The position numbers and the translations under genes are program-made. Positions 33,523-42,306 of a stretch of 64,000 nt of DNA are shown one piece after another; the first letter of the stretch is position 1, and every line of letters starts with the position of its first letter. The stretch is from CAVQBP01 sp964448105 (GTDB lineage: Bacteria; Bacteroidota; Ignavibacteria; Ignavibacteriales; Ignavibacteriaceae). The notes under the pieces are model-generated. The model ran no database searches, had not been told where the DNA came from, and worked only from the letters and a program-made list of their open reading frames with translations. The stretch is taken from the NCBI GenBank assembly GCA_964448105.1, contig CAYUVK010000004.1, forward strand, positions 26,831-90,830, written 5' to 3'.

Positions 33523-33736
33523 ACTTATTCATTGTGATTGTGATTTATTTAAAGATGCTTCAGAAATCATTATCAATATAACTGTTAATATAGAATTAAT
33601 AATTAAATATGATGCACGGAACTTAATACCGGTTCGGGTGCATCTCTGTTATTCTATAATAACTTCTTTTAAGGTTGGTTAAAAATTTTCAAACCCTAAG
33701 AAGTATTTATAATTTACTTTGGCGAAATACGCACAA

Positions 33737-36139
33737 TTAATACTTAATCTCAACTGATATACCACAATAAAACATTGTTCCGTAAACGGGGGCATACATA
33801 AAGGCGGCATCGTCTAAATGTCTTTCGTCTTGTATATAGTTGAATATATTGTTTACACCACCATAGATTTTAAAACTATTTAATTTTTTAGAAATGCGAG
33901 CATTGAAAGTCATAAAAGTGTCAGTTTTCTTGATTTTAGATTCGAATCTGGGATCCTCGCTGTAATAATCAATATACATATTACCCTGGAAATTACCGGT
34001 TAGACTGAAACTCCATTCTTGGGGACTGTATTCAATTCTCAAATTTCCGGTTGTGATGGGGAACCTTGGAATATATTTGCTATTGCTTTCATATTTAGTT
34101 CCAATCCAGTCTTCTCTTGCATTTTTATATTCGCCTTGATTGTAGGCGACGTCAATTCCCAAATCAAGATTTTTTACCAGGTTTGTCTGAACAGATAATT
34201 CGATACCCTGAACAAAAGCATCATTAATATTTTTCCATTGATAATCATATCCTAATGCGGCAACATTAGGGTCAGCCTTTGTAAACCCGATTTTGTTTTT
34301 CAAATCGGTACGAAAAATATTTGTGCTTATTCTAATGTATTCACCATAATAGTCTGTTGAAAAATTATAACTTATAGACGTTTCAGGCTTAAGGTCAGAC
34401 GATTTCCATACACGTGGCGAACCGCTGCAAAGATGCAGGTCTTCAGAAAAACCATAAGGCGCACGAAAACCGGTGCCTGCATTGACTCTTAATACGACCT
34501 TTTCTGATACCTTATATTTTATTGCCAGGCGTGGATTGATACTTGTTTCCTTGAAATTAGTTTTGGGAAAGGCTGAATCAAAAACTTGACGGTCGGATGC
34601 GTATTCTTCACTTGAATGATGATTGTCAATTCTGATTCCGGGAACAAGCATTAATTTTTCTGTAACAGCCCATTCATCTTGTAAAAAAGCACCAAATTCT
34701 CTTGCCGATTTATTCCCAATTGATTTATAGGATTGTCCCGAATAGTTGCTCCCGGGATCAACTACAACATACATTCCTGATTCTTCAAGCTTGTCGTAAA
34801 AACCTTGCAATCCGATAAGTAAATTATGTTTACCAAGCATTGTACTAAAAGTTAATGTTGATGTTAATGTATTCTCTTCAGCAATATAAGGTCTCATATT
34901 TCGAACATCAGGAACACTGTCGTTGTGTGTCGCCAAATAATCGTTCAAATAGGTATCATTTGTAGCTTCTCGATTGTGGTTTGCATAAGCAATGGAAAAA
35001 TTTAACTTGGATTCTATTCCGAATTTTTTATCATAATTAAGTTGAGTTTCATAGCGATCAGTAACGATGTTTTCTGTGCCCTCGGTAAAGGGATTTTTGA
35101 AATAATCATCGGTCATTGATCCGCCTCGTCTCTTTTCAAATATTATTTTACCGTTTATTAAAAGCTTGTCATCATTGAGAAACGCATCTTTGAAAAACAA
35201 ACCGAAGCCTGCATTTATTAGGTTGCTTGCAACCCTGTCTGAAATACCGTCTTTTTTCTTTACTTCATCCTTAGTAAGCCCCGAACCTGTTTCGTCGATA
35301 GCATTTTCGGTTAATTTTTGAGCAAAAATATTGAGCCCGATGTTTCCTCTTTCATTCAATATAGAAGATGAAATTTCGTACTTATTTGTATTATAATTTC
35401 CCAATTGGATATCAATATTAGTGGAAGGTTCAAAAGAAGGTTCTTTTGTTATGATGTTTATTGCACCAGCAACGGCACTGCTTCCGTACAAAGCTGAACC
35501 CGCTCCTTTTACAACTTCAATTTGGGCTATATCAACCGTGCTCATTTGTTGTAGTCCATATACTCCTGCCAGGCCTGAATATATTGGCTGTCCGTTAATT
35601 AATACCTGTGTGTGCTCAGCTCCAAGTCCTTCCATTCTAACCATTGAAAAATTACAATATTGGCATTGTTGTTCAACCCTTATCCCTGGTATTCCTTCCA
35701 AAGCCTGATAAAGATTGCAAGCATTTTTATTTTCTATTTCCTGCATCGTTATTACTTCTGTACGCACCGGTACATCTTTTATATAATGCTTTGTTCTTGT
35801 GCCGGTAACCACAAGCTGTTCCAAATTTAATACATCTTCTTCCAGATCAAAATTTATTTGGGAAATATGATGCTCACTTAATTTAACCTCAATTTCCTGG
35901 GCTTTATACCCGATAAATGATGCTTTCAAAGTAAAATTACCTCTTGGCAAATTCGTAAGTTGATAGTAACCATCTTTGTTTGTTGTCGTTCCTATTGTTG
36001 TTCCTTGCACAATAATATTTGCACCGGCTAAAGGTTTGTTTTCAGAGAATACATATCCTTCCACTTGAGGATTTCCGGATTGGGGAAATAAATCAACGGT
36101 GCAAATAAAAACGAATAAATATAAGAGTATTTTTTTCAT
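33737..36139 (-). CDS. TonB-dependent outer membrane receptor with carboxypeptidase-like N-terminal domain
   Basis: The 800-residue protein, from the ATG at 36139, has a signal peptide, a carboxypeptidase-like domain (VEGYVFSENKPLAGANIIV), a plug with TonB-box-adjacent VVTGTRT and the conserved SALYGSSAVAGAINIIT, and a long beta-barrel ending in aromatic ISVEIKY. The plug carries a CQYCNFSMVRMEGLG motif with two cysteines before the finger loop, an unusual feature. The ligand is unknown; metal, corrinoid or siderophore are possible. A TTG at 36154 is an alternative start. The second receptor is at 36815. Confidence 0.88.
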   Translation of the reverse strand: MKKILLYLFVFICTVDLFPQSGNPQVEGYVFSENKPLAGANIIVQGTTIGTTTNKDGYYQLTNLPRGNFTLKASFIGYKAQEIEVKLSEHHISQINFDLEEDVLNLEQLVVTGTRTKHYIKDVPVRTEVITMQEIENKNACNLYQALEGIPGIRVEQQCQYCNFSMVRMEGLGAEHTQVLINGQPIYSGLAGVYGLQQMSTVDIAQIEVVKGAGSALYGSSAVAGAINIITKEPSFEPSTNIDIQLGNYNTNKYEISSSILNERGNIGLNIFAQKLTENAIDETGSGLTKDEVKKKDGISDRVASNLINAGFGLFFKDAFLNDDKLLINGKIIFEKRRGGSMTDDYFKNPFTEGTENIVTDRYETQLNYDKKFGIESKLNFSIAYANHNREATNDTYLNDYLATHNDSVPDVRNMRPYIAEENTLTSTLTFSTMLGKHNLLIGLQGFYDKLEESGMYVVVDPGSNYSGQSYKSIGNKSAREFGAFLQDEWAVTEKLMLVPGIRIDNHHSSEEYASDRQVFDSAFPKTNFKETSINPRLAIKYKVSEKVVLRVNAGTGFRAPYGFSEDLHLCSGSPRVWKSSDLKPETSISYNFSTDYYGEYIRISTNIFRTDLKNKIGFTKADPNVAALGYDYQWKNINDAFVQGIELSVQTNLVKNLDLGIDVAYNQGEYKNAREDWIGTKYESNSKYIPRFPITTGNLRIEYSPQEWSFSLTGNFQGNMYIDYYSEDPRFESKIKKTDTFMTFNARISKKLNSFKIYGGVNNIFNYIQDERHLDDAAFMYAPVYGTMFYCGISVEIKY

Positions 36140-36218
36140 TATTGTTTTTCCCAAAATATAATAACGACAATACAGCCCTTGTTATTAAATTTAAATAATC
36201 CGTTAAGCGTGAAATTAA

Positions 36219-36593
36219 TTAGAGAGATAACAGCAATTGCGGCGGGGCGCGTGATGGTTTTACTCTTTTTTTGTTTTGTGAATACAAAAATTTTGATTCA
36301 AAGAAAAGATGCTTGCAGCAAATTTCATTAAAGAACAGTATCGCAATTAATAAAGGGTAAGCACTACTGAAGAAACGATAAATCTGAGATAATAGTAAAA
36401 ACTCTTGTGGTGTATGATGATGATTTGGTTGAGAATTTGAATTTTTACCTGAAGAATTGAAAGGGTGGGCGTGCTCAATTACTCTTCCATCCGGTAATAT
36501 GTGAGTGTGTACAAAGAGAGCGTTGTTAACAAGAATTGTTAAAAGTGCAATGAGTGAAAACGACCATACTATTTTGTTTAATTTTGCGATCAT
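36219..36593 (-). CDS. Small exported His-containing protein with C-terminal RAPP
   Basis: The 124-residue protein has a hydrophobic N-terminal helix (SFSLIALLTILVNNALFVHT), a His-rich stretch (HTHILPDG, EHAHPF, NHHHTPQE), a second hydrophobic region and the C-terminal KPSRAPPQLL. I associate this His and RxPP pattern with DUF2946-like or Bacteroidota proteins near metal TonB receptors. It sits between two receptors and shares its RxPP ending with the product at 39220. A metal-sensing or metal-delivery role is inference. Confidence 0.6.
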   Translation of the reverse strand: MIAKLNKIVWSFSLIALLTILVNNALFVHTHILPDGRVIEHAHPFNSSGKNSNSQPNHHHTPQEFLLLSQIYRFFSSAYPLLIAILFFNEICCKHLFFESKFLYSQNKKRVKPSRAPPQLLLSL

Positions 36594-36700
36594 ATCGAGT
36601 AATGTAAACTTATATAATAAATGTAATCTTTATTAAGACTAAATCCAAATAAGAACTACTATTTGCCACCCATAATTAAAGATGTTATGCTTTAAATTGT

Positions 36701-36724
36701 CTTAGTCCCACAAAGCGGACTAAG
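36701..36724. terminator. Perfect 8-bp hairpin downstream of TonB receptor gene
   Basis: CTTAGTCC and GGACTAAG form a perfect stem around an eight-base loop, 90 bases after the stop of the 36815 receptor gene. No clean T run follows on either strand, so it may terminate weakly or act as a processing or regulatory site. Confidence 0.4.
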
Positions 36725-36814
36725 GCGAACGATAAGGTGAGGTAAATTCCCAGCTCCTAGCAGTGAATAAATTAAAATCTGTTTTAAGATATTACACTAC
36801 TGGGGCAAAGATAT

Positions 36815-39169
36815 TCATTCAAACGGTATATTGGCTTTAACGTTTACACTTCTTCCCGGTGATAAAGCATATCCTTTGTATGTATCAAGAAAATCGCGGT
36901 AAACTTCATTAAAAATATTTGTTAAAGTAATATCAAAGTTTACGAGATGATTATACAAACTAAGATCGAACCCGAAACCTAAATCAACTAGGTTATATTT
37001 CCCTGTTGAACAAATGCCAAAAGGAATATCAGGTCCGATTCCATCGTCAAACTGTCCAAATGGTTCATAAATACCAGCGGCTTTTTTAGTCGATATAAAT
37101 TTTACATTTATTGAAATGTACTGAGATCTGAAAGCATCAAAATCCGGTAATAAAAATTTCGCACCGAGCATTATTCTGTTTGGTGGCATCAGTGGTAATT
37201 CGTATTTTATCCAGGGTCCGGATGTAAATTCGCTATTGATAAGAGAATAGCTTCCGGAAAGTAAAAGCCAATTAAATATATCACCATTAAAAGATAGTTC
37301 TAAACCCATCATTCTTGCATCTGCTTGATCGTGTGCAAATACAAAAGTTGTATTTGCCGGTGCAAGCGGATGATCCGGTGCGTTGTAAAGAAAAATGTAA
37401 TTATATATAGTATTATGGAATAATGTTACGTTTGCATTAAACATCTCATTTCTAAATCTTATTGATGAACTTAAATCAAGAGAGGTTTCGTTCTTTAGAT
37501 TCGGATTTCCGATTTGGAAAGCAAATACACCTCCGTGCTCGCCGTAAACATAAAGATTAAAAAAGCTCGGGGTTCTGAATCCGCGGTTTACATCTATGGT
37601 TGATGTAAGCTGTTCAGTCAATTTATATGCAATTCCAACTGATCCAGAAAAGTTAGAATAACTACGCTTATCATCTTTGGGTAAAAGAGGGTTAGTTATT
37701 GTTCCATAAAACATTTGTCTCCTATAATCAAAACGAGTTCCAAAATTTAGGATTATTTTATCTATTTGCCATTCTTCAAAAAGAAATAAAGCATAATTGG
37801 TAAAATTACCTGACGGCTGTAAAGGCACTTTGCCAATGTTTTCGTGCTCATAATATTTTATTTCTGTTCCTATCGTTCCGGACAGATCCATCACATCAAC
37901 ATTTTCAACTTCAATACGGGCTGTGTAAACATTGAGTATCAAGTCAACAACTGCAGAGCCTGGTAAAGTTGTATAACTTAATCCGCCAGGTGTTGCTCGT
38001 CTATGATTTCTTTGATAATTGAATTTCGGCTTAACGATAAAATCGTTAAAAAGAAAGTTGCCTTTTATATCTAAAATTTGATTTTCAAGCTGCAGTCCTA
38101 TTGGGTTACCGTCAGGTAAAAGAAAATTATTCTTGTTTAAGTATTGGTCATAATCCATAGACAATATGCCAATGGGGGACAAATAACCAATACCAAACGA
38201 ACCATTTAATTGTTCAAAGTTAGTATTGGGGATTTCTCCAGTAAATTTTGGATCGCCTATTTTAATAGTAGTAGAATATGCCGCCGCATTCGGAGTCTCA
38301 AAATTATCAGCTTTTCTTCTTACAAAATTTGCATTAATTGAAAATAATTCTGTAGAACCAGTTAATTTAAGCCCACTCATATATTCATTATTATTTGAGA
38401 AATAACCACCGGCTAAAGAACCGCTTAAATCAAAATCGTTTTCTTGTGAAAACCGAAATGGATGAGATATTAAATTTACCGCACCACCCATTGCATCAGA
38501 ACCATAAAGTAAGCTTGCAGCTCCTTTAATTACTTCTATCCGGTCATAATTAAAAGCCTCAATATTAGGAGAGTGGCGTTCGCCGTATTGCTGGTATTCC
38601 TGAGCGACACCATCGCTTAGGATCAAAACACGTTCACCCGTAAGGCCGCGAATAACCGGTTTGCCTGCTACCGAACCTGCTGAAAGGTTATAAACGCCGG
38701 GCATATTTTCTAAGGTTTTTCCGAGAGATGATGATGCTGATTTCAATTTTTCTCTTCCGCTTAATGAACTAACATCCTGCGGACTATTTAACGGATCGGT
38801 TGCAAAAGGATTTCCCGTCACAACAACCGATGCGGTACTAATTGCAGTTGGTTTTAAATGAACCATAATCTTAACTATATTTTTTATCCCCAATTCAATA
38901 GTTATAATTTCAGATTCATAACCTATATAACTAATAACTATTCTATGACTACCTTTAGGTACATTGTTTATGGCAAATTCACCTTTTTCATTTGCAACGG
39001 TTCCAAGTCCAAGCGAAGGAATTGCAATATTAGCACCATATAGCGGTTTATTTTCAATGGTTAAAACTTTTCCTTCAAACTTTCCACCGGCATTTTCAGC
39101 ATAAAGATTACCAATTCCAACCAGGGAAAAGATTAATACGGCAATTACTAAAATGTTCTTTAAATACAT
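36815..39169 (-). CDS. TonB-dependent receptor, ZnuD-like plug
   Basis: From the ATG at 39169 (GGAGG site) the product is 784 residues: a signal peptide, carboxypeptidase-like domain (FEGKVLTIENKPLYGANIAI), then a plug with VIRGLTGERVLILSDG, a GERHSPNIEAF stretch and ASLLYGSDAMGGAVNLIS. This layout resembles ZnuD-type zinc receptors. The gene is flanked by small His-containing exported proteins and, further downstream, by a ZnuBC-like ABC pair, which supports metal uptake. The exact metal is inferred. The start 14 codons upstream (39211) is unlikely. Confidence 0.85.
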   Translation of the reverse strand: MYLKNILVIAVLIFSLVGIGNLYAENAGGKFEGKVLTIENKPLYGANIAIPSLGLGTVANEKGEFAINNVPKGSHRIVISYIGYESEIITIELGIKNIVKIMVHLKPTAISTASVVVTGNPFATDPLNSPQDVSSLSGREKLKSASSSLGKTLENMPGVYNLSAGSVAGKPVIRGLTGERVLILSDGVAQEYQQYGERHSPNIEAFNYDRIEVIKGAASLLYGSDAMGGAVNLISHPFRFSQENDFDLSGSLAGGYFSNNNEYMSGLKLTGSTELFSINANFVRRKADNFETPNAAAYSTTIKIGDPKFTGEIPNTNFEQLNGSFGIGYLSPIGILSMDYDQYLNKNNFLLPDGNPIGLQLENQILDIKGNFLFNDFIVKPKFNYQRNHRRATPGGLSYTTLPGSAVVDLILNVYTARIEVENVDVMDLSGTIGTEIKYYEHENIGKVPLQPSGNFTNYALFLFEEWQIDKIILNFGTRFDYRRQMFYGTITNPLLPKDDKRSYSNFSGSVGIAYKLTEQLTSTIDVNRGFRTPSFFNLYVYGEHGGVFAFQIGNPNLKNETSLDLSSSIRFRNEMFNANVTLFHNTIYNYIFLYNAPDHPLAPANTTFVFAHDQADARMMGLELSFNGDIFNWLLLSGSYSLINSEFTSGPWIKYELPLMPPNRIMLGAKFLLPDFDAFRSQYISINVKFISTKKAAGIYEPFGQFDDGIGPDIPFGICSTGKYNLVDLGFGFDLSLYNHLVNFDITLTNIFNEVYRDFLDTYKGYALSPGRSVNVKANIPFE

Positions 39170-39219
39170 AGAACCTCCATTAGTTAACTGACAATATTTT
39201 TTATAACACAATGGAACAG

Positions 39220-39522
39220 TTAAACCAGTGGAGGGCCTCTAAGAAAGGTAATGTTAATCTTTGACTTTAAGGTAGATATTATTTGTGGTGCTGGAATATT
39301 AAATTCAACGCTGGACTCATCCGGTAATTCGAAGTGAGTAGAAATACCGGAACTTAATATATGATTTACGACTAAAACCGGACAATTATCGTGTTCGTGA
39401 ATATCCGGTTTATGATTATGAAGAAGCTCTTTACCGGAACTTAAAAAAAGAAAAAATAATACATATAAAACAACAATGCGAAAAAAAGATTTTGTTGATA
39501 ATATATTATTTATTCTTTTCAT
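39220..39522 (-). CDS. Small exported protein with His residues and C-terminal RGPP
   Basis: The 100-residue protein has a hydrophobic N-terminus (FFRIVVLYVLFFLFLSSG), a His-containing segment (ELLHNHKPDIHEHDN) and ends in LRGPPLV. The RxPP terminal motif matches the 36219 product, and the TonB receptor gene follows 50 bases downstream on the same strand. The His-rich segment suggests metal binding in the periplasm. Function is not known. Confidence 0.55.
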   Translation of the reverse strand: MKRINNILSTKSFFRIVVLYVLFFLFLSSGKELLHNHKPDIHEHDNCPVLVVNHILSSGISTHFELPDESSVEFNIPAPQIISTLKSKINITFLRGPPLV

Positions 39523-39574
39523 TTTTTAATAACTAACATTTTTATACAACATCAAAATAATTTATTGCATCAAA

Positions 39575-40195
39575 TTACTTTGACAAAATTACAAGATGAC
39601 TAGAAGAAGGTTGGTTTTTTAGTTCACTAATAATATTAAGTTTGGCTTTAGATGCAAGTCCATCAATTCCGCCGTTTGCAACAAAGCTTTTATAATTCTT
39701 ATAATGTTCTGAACCGGCTGCAAATTCAACAATTTCGTTTAATATGCTCGAAAATCCATTTGGTTTGGGAACGAGATAATCACCGATGATAATTTTATCT
39801 GCTACCAAAGAAATTTCATTTAAGAGATTTACCCGTTCGCCTTCATCAACTTCGTGAATAACATAAGTAATAACAGCATAATCAAAATGTTCTTTACCAT
39901 CGGAAATAATATCATTCACACTTTTATGCTGAAAAGAGATTTTCTCATTTTGATTTTTTGCGAAAGAGTGATTTGCTCTTTCAATATTCCGTTTCGATAA
40001 ATCAATTCCTAAAATCGATTTACATTTATCGGATATTGAAAAAGAGAAACGACCGGTTCCGCAGCCAATATCAATTATTTTGGAGTTTGGTTCGATAAGA
40101 TTTTTTATTTGCCCGAATAATCTATCTTGATTCGGTGCAATAAACCTATCGTAGAACCAGCCATCATACCAATGATATTTGTTTTCCACTATCAT
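39575..40195 (-). CDS. Class I SAM-dependent methyltransferase
   Basis: The 206-residue protein has motif I KIIDIGCGTGRFSFS at about 39-53 and GIDLSKRNIERANHSF, plus a conserved opening KYHWYDGWFYDRFIAPNQDR. The product at 52711 shares that opening and the same length, so the two are paralogues of one subfamily. The acceptor is unknown. It lies between a receptor-linked small protein and the ICMT-like duplicate, with 58 bases to the latter. Confidence 0.84.
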   Translation of the reverse strand: MIVENKYHWYDGWFYDRFIAPNQDRLFGQIKNLIEPNSKIIDIGCGTGRFSFSISDKCKSILGIDLSKRNIERANHSFAKNQNEKISFQHKSVNDIISDGKEHFDYAVITYVIHEVDEGERVNLLNEISLVADKIIIGDYLVPKPNGFSSILNEIVEFAAGSEHYKNYKSFVANGGIDGLASKAKLNIISELKNQPSSSHLVILSK

Positions 40196-40253
40196 ATCAA
40201 AATCCTACAATATAAAATATAAAACCAATTTTTAGGTCGTTAATAAATTTTAT

Positions 40254-40766
40254 TTAATTTTTAGTTACATTTTTTAATAACTCTTTTAAACAGTTCATCT
40301 TAAAACAAAACCATGGTAATTGTTTCTTATACTCAAGGTATTCATTTCCAAATTTTTTAATAGTCTCGGGTTCCTCGTAAAATTTAATTAGGATGAGCAT
40401 CAAAATTATTTCGGCAGGTACAATTAAAAGGATAAAAGAAAGTGAACCGATCAAAAAGGCGAAGCTCAACGGTAAAAATAGTAAACCAAGATGCATCGGA
40501 TGCCGCATATATTTGTAAACACCCTGTTTTACAAGAACATTTGTCTCCATTCTTTTAATATCCCCCTTACGCCCATATTTTGCAAGCGTTCTACCTGTAT
40601 TTTTACTTATCCTAATTACAAGCAAAACAAGCGAGGAACCAATAACAAAGCATATACTATGAAATATGATATTTGTATGAATATTTTTAAACAAAAAATT
40701 ATCAAGGTATAATCCTAAGGCAGCACCGCCAAATATCATCATTATCCACATGAAAATTCTTATCAT
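40254..40766 (-). CDS. Membrane isoprenylcysteine-methyltransferase-like protein, duplicate copy
   Basis: From the ATG at 40766 the product is 170 residues and nearly collinear with the product at 32670 (KYMRHPMHLGLLF, FYEEPETIKKFGNEYLEY). Long stretches of identical DNA are shared, including the N-terminal start and the region around KYMRHPMHL. The C-terminus is eleven residues shorter. The longer start at 40805 would read through the scar of a deleted neighbour gene and is unlikely. Substrate is unknown. Confidence 0.78.
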   Translation of the reverse strand: MIRIFMWIMMIFGGAALGLYLDNFLFKNIHTNIIFHSICFVIGSSLVLLVIRISKNTGRTLAKYGRKGDIKRMETNVLVKQGVYKYMRHPMHLGLLFLPLSFAFLIGSLSFILLIVPAEIILMLILIKFYEEPETIKKFGNEYLEYKKQLPWFCFKMNCLKELLKNVTKN

Positions 40767-40774
40767 ATTTTTTA

Positions 40775-40900
40775 ACCTTTCCAGGCTCAGGCTCCAACAA
40801 TACAAATAAATTCACGAACTATTATTTATAAGATGCACAGAATTTAATATTGGTTCATGTATCTCTTTATTATTGCAATAGAAATAATCATTTAATCCGG
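40775..40900 (-). pseudogene. Deletion scar: last codons of a MIP18-like gene and its former upstream DNA
   Basis: Bases 40775-40787 (ACCTTTCCAGGCT) match 33238-33250, where they encode the C-terminal AWKG of the MIP18-like protein. Bases 40832-40900 then match 33611-33680, the DNA upstream of that gene's start (both have GATGCAC, then TTAATA, GGTTC and ATCTCT). Everything between is missing here. The simplest reading is that the duplicated segment lost the MIP18-like gene. Confidence 0.6.
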
Positions 40901-41001
40901 CAAAATATTTTAAGATAAAAAAGAGCGAATGAAAATGTAAACCATCTCCTATTAATCTTAAGTTAAATATTTTTTTACTTAAACAGTGAAATTAAAAGTT
41001 C

Positions 41002-41220
41002 TTGAAATTTATAATTTTAGATCAAACAGATGACTTAATCAAAACAGAATACAAAAATCGTTTAAATGATCTTTTAATATCAGAGGTTAAGGTCGATGTT
41101 TTCCTTATAACAGTTCTACATCCGAAAAAATGGAATCTTAAACAAAAGCAGGTATTTAGTATATCCGAAATGAATTATTTAACAATCAGCAATTCGATTT
41201 TAGAGCAACTGAAATATTAA
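41002..41220 (+). CDS. Doubtful 72-codon open reading frame
   Basis: The product (MKFIILDQTDDLIKTEYKNR at the start) has an ordinary soluble composition but starts with TTG, has no Shine-Dalgarno site and no known domain. It opens after the duplicated ICMT region and ends before the convergent isomerase-like gene. I list it as possible only because the frame and composition are protein-like. Confidence 0.2.
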   Translation: MKFIILDQTDDLIKTEYKNRLNDLLISEVKVDVFLITVLHPKKWNLKQKQVFSISEMNYLTISNSILEQLKY

Positions 41221-41246
41221 TGCTTTAATATTATTTATTTAATCTA

Positions 41247-42278
41247 TTAACCTTTTAAAAGCAGTTCAATAACATACATTTCCAATGCTTCATAATCTCT
41301 TTTTTCTACGCAGCTTTTTTGAAGTTCATAATCAAATTTTTTCACCTTTGATTCGAGTAATTTTACTATTTTGATGCTGTTTTCTAAATGTTTATAACTA
41401 TCTTCTAATTTTGTTGTACGCATTGCCTTAACATCAAGACCTATGTATTCACCATTTTTCCCGTAACCATTTTCCACCAATACTTTAACCTGGTTAAAGC
41501 CCTGACGCAAATTTTCTACAGCAAAAGTTTTATCTTGATCATATTTCAAACTATTTTGATCATTAAGGTGGACACTCCATAATTTACCAAAAACCATAGC
41601 AAATGCCATCTCGCTTGCAGGATCAAGACCCGCTAAAATAGCATGAGCAGTTTCTAAAAGTCCTCCAACCCGTGAAGGATCGATTGTGCAGGAAGAAATT
41701 GCCATTGCATGTCCTATAGTAGGACAGAAGCTACGATCAATGGGTTCATTCGGTTTAGTCTCAATTAAAATTTTTATATGGGGATCATATTCCAATAATT
41801 TATTGATACCCTCAATAAGATATTTTACTCCTTGAACAGTGTCTTTACTTTCATAACATACTGTCCCCTCACGTGCCGGCCAAAGCACGATCTTATCTGT
41901 TCCCAAATTTCTAGCAATATCAATAGCACGGCAACCTCTCCAGACGGCATATTCACGATCAGATTTGCAATTGGAAGTGAATGCTCCATCCACTGTGCGG
42001 ATATCTTCCCACAAACGCGGGCCAACAAATTCAGCTTCCATACCATATTTATTCAGCAGAGCCTTCATATCTTGTGCTTGGGATATAATCTGCTTATCAG
42101 AAAGTGAATTAAGACCAGGTACTGCATCATCATCGTGAAACTGTACAGCATCAATGCCAATTTCTTTAAACATAAGAATTTTTTTCTCTATTGGAATCGA
42201 TTCCCTGACTGCTGGGCCGAATACGTCTGCACCTTCATTTACGTTCCAGGGACCTGCAGAAAACTTAAATTGAGACAT
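41247..42278 (-). CDS. Xylose isomerase-like TIM barrel protein
   Basis: The 343-residue protein begins FKFSAGPWNVNEGADVFGPA, and has metal-ligand segments of the xylose-isomerase superfamily: ETKPNEP (about 177-183), the GGLLETAHA segment and LWSVHLNDQ and GLDVKAMRT. It probably isomerises a sugar or sugar derivative with a divalent metal. It lies 28 bases downstream of the GH5 gene on the same strand, forming a two-gene sugar operon. A classic xylose isomerase would have a slightly longer sequence, so the natural sugar is uncertain. Confidence 0.82.
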   Translation of the reverse strand: MSQFKFSAGPWNVNEGADVFGPAVRESIPIEKKILMFKEIGIDAVQFHDDDAVPGLNSLSDKQIISQAQDMKALLNKYGMEAEFVGPRLWEDIRTVDGAFTSNCKSDREYAVWRGCRAIDIARNLGTDKIVLWPAREGTVCYESKDTVQGVKYLIEGINKLLEYDPHIKILIETKPNEPIDRSFCPTIGHAMAISSCTIDPSRVGGLLETAHAILAGLDPASEMAFAMVFGKLWSVHLNDQNSLKYDQDKTFAVENLRQGFNQVKVLVENGYGKNGEYIGLDVKAMRTTKLEDSYKHLENSIKIVKLLESKVKKFDYELQKSCVEKRDYEALEMYVIELLLKG

Positions 42279-42306
42279 AATTTTATTCCGGATTTCTATA
42301 ATTTAA

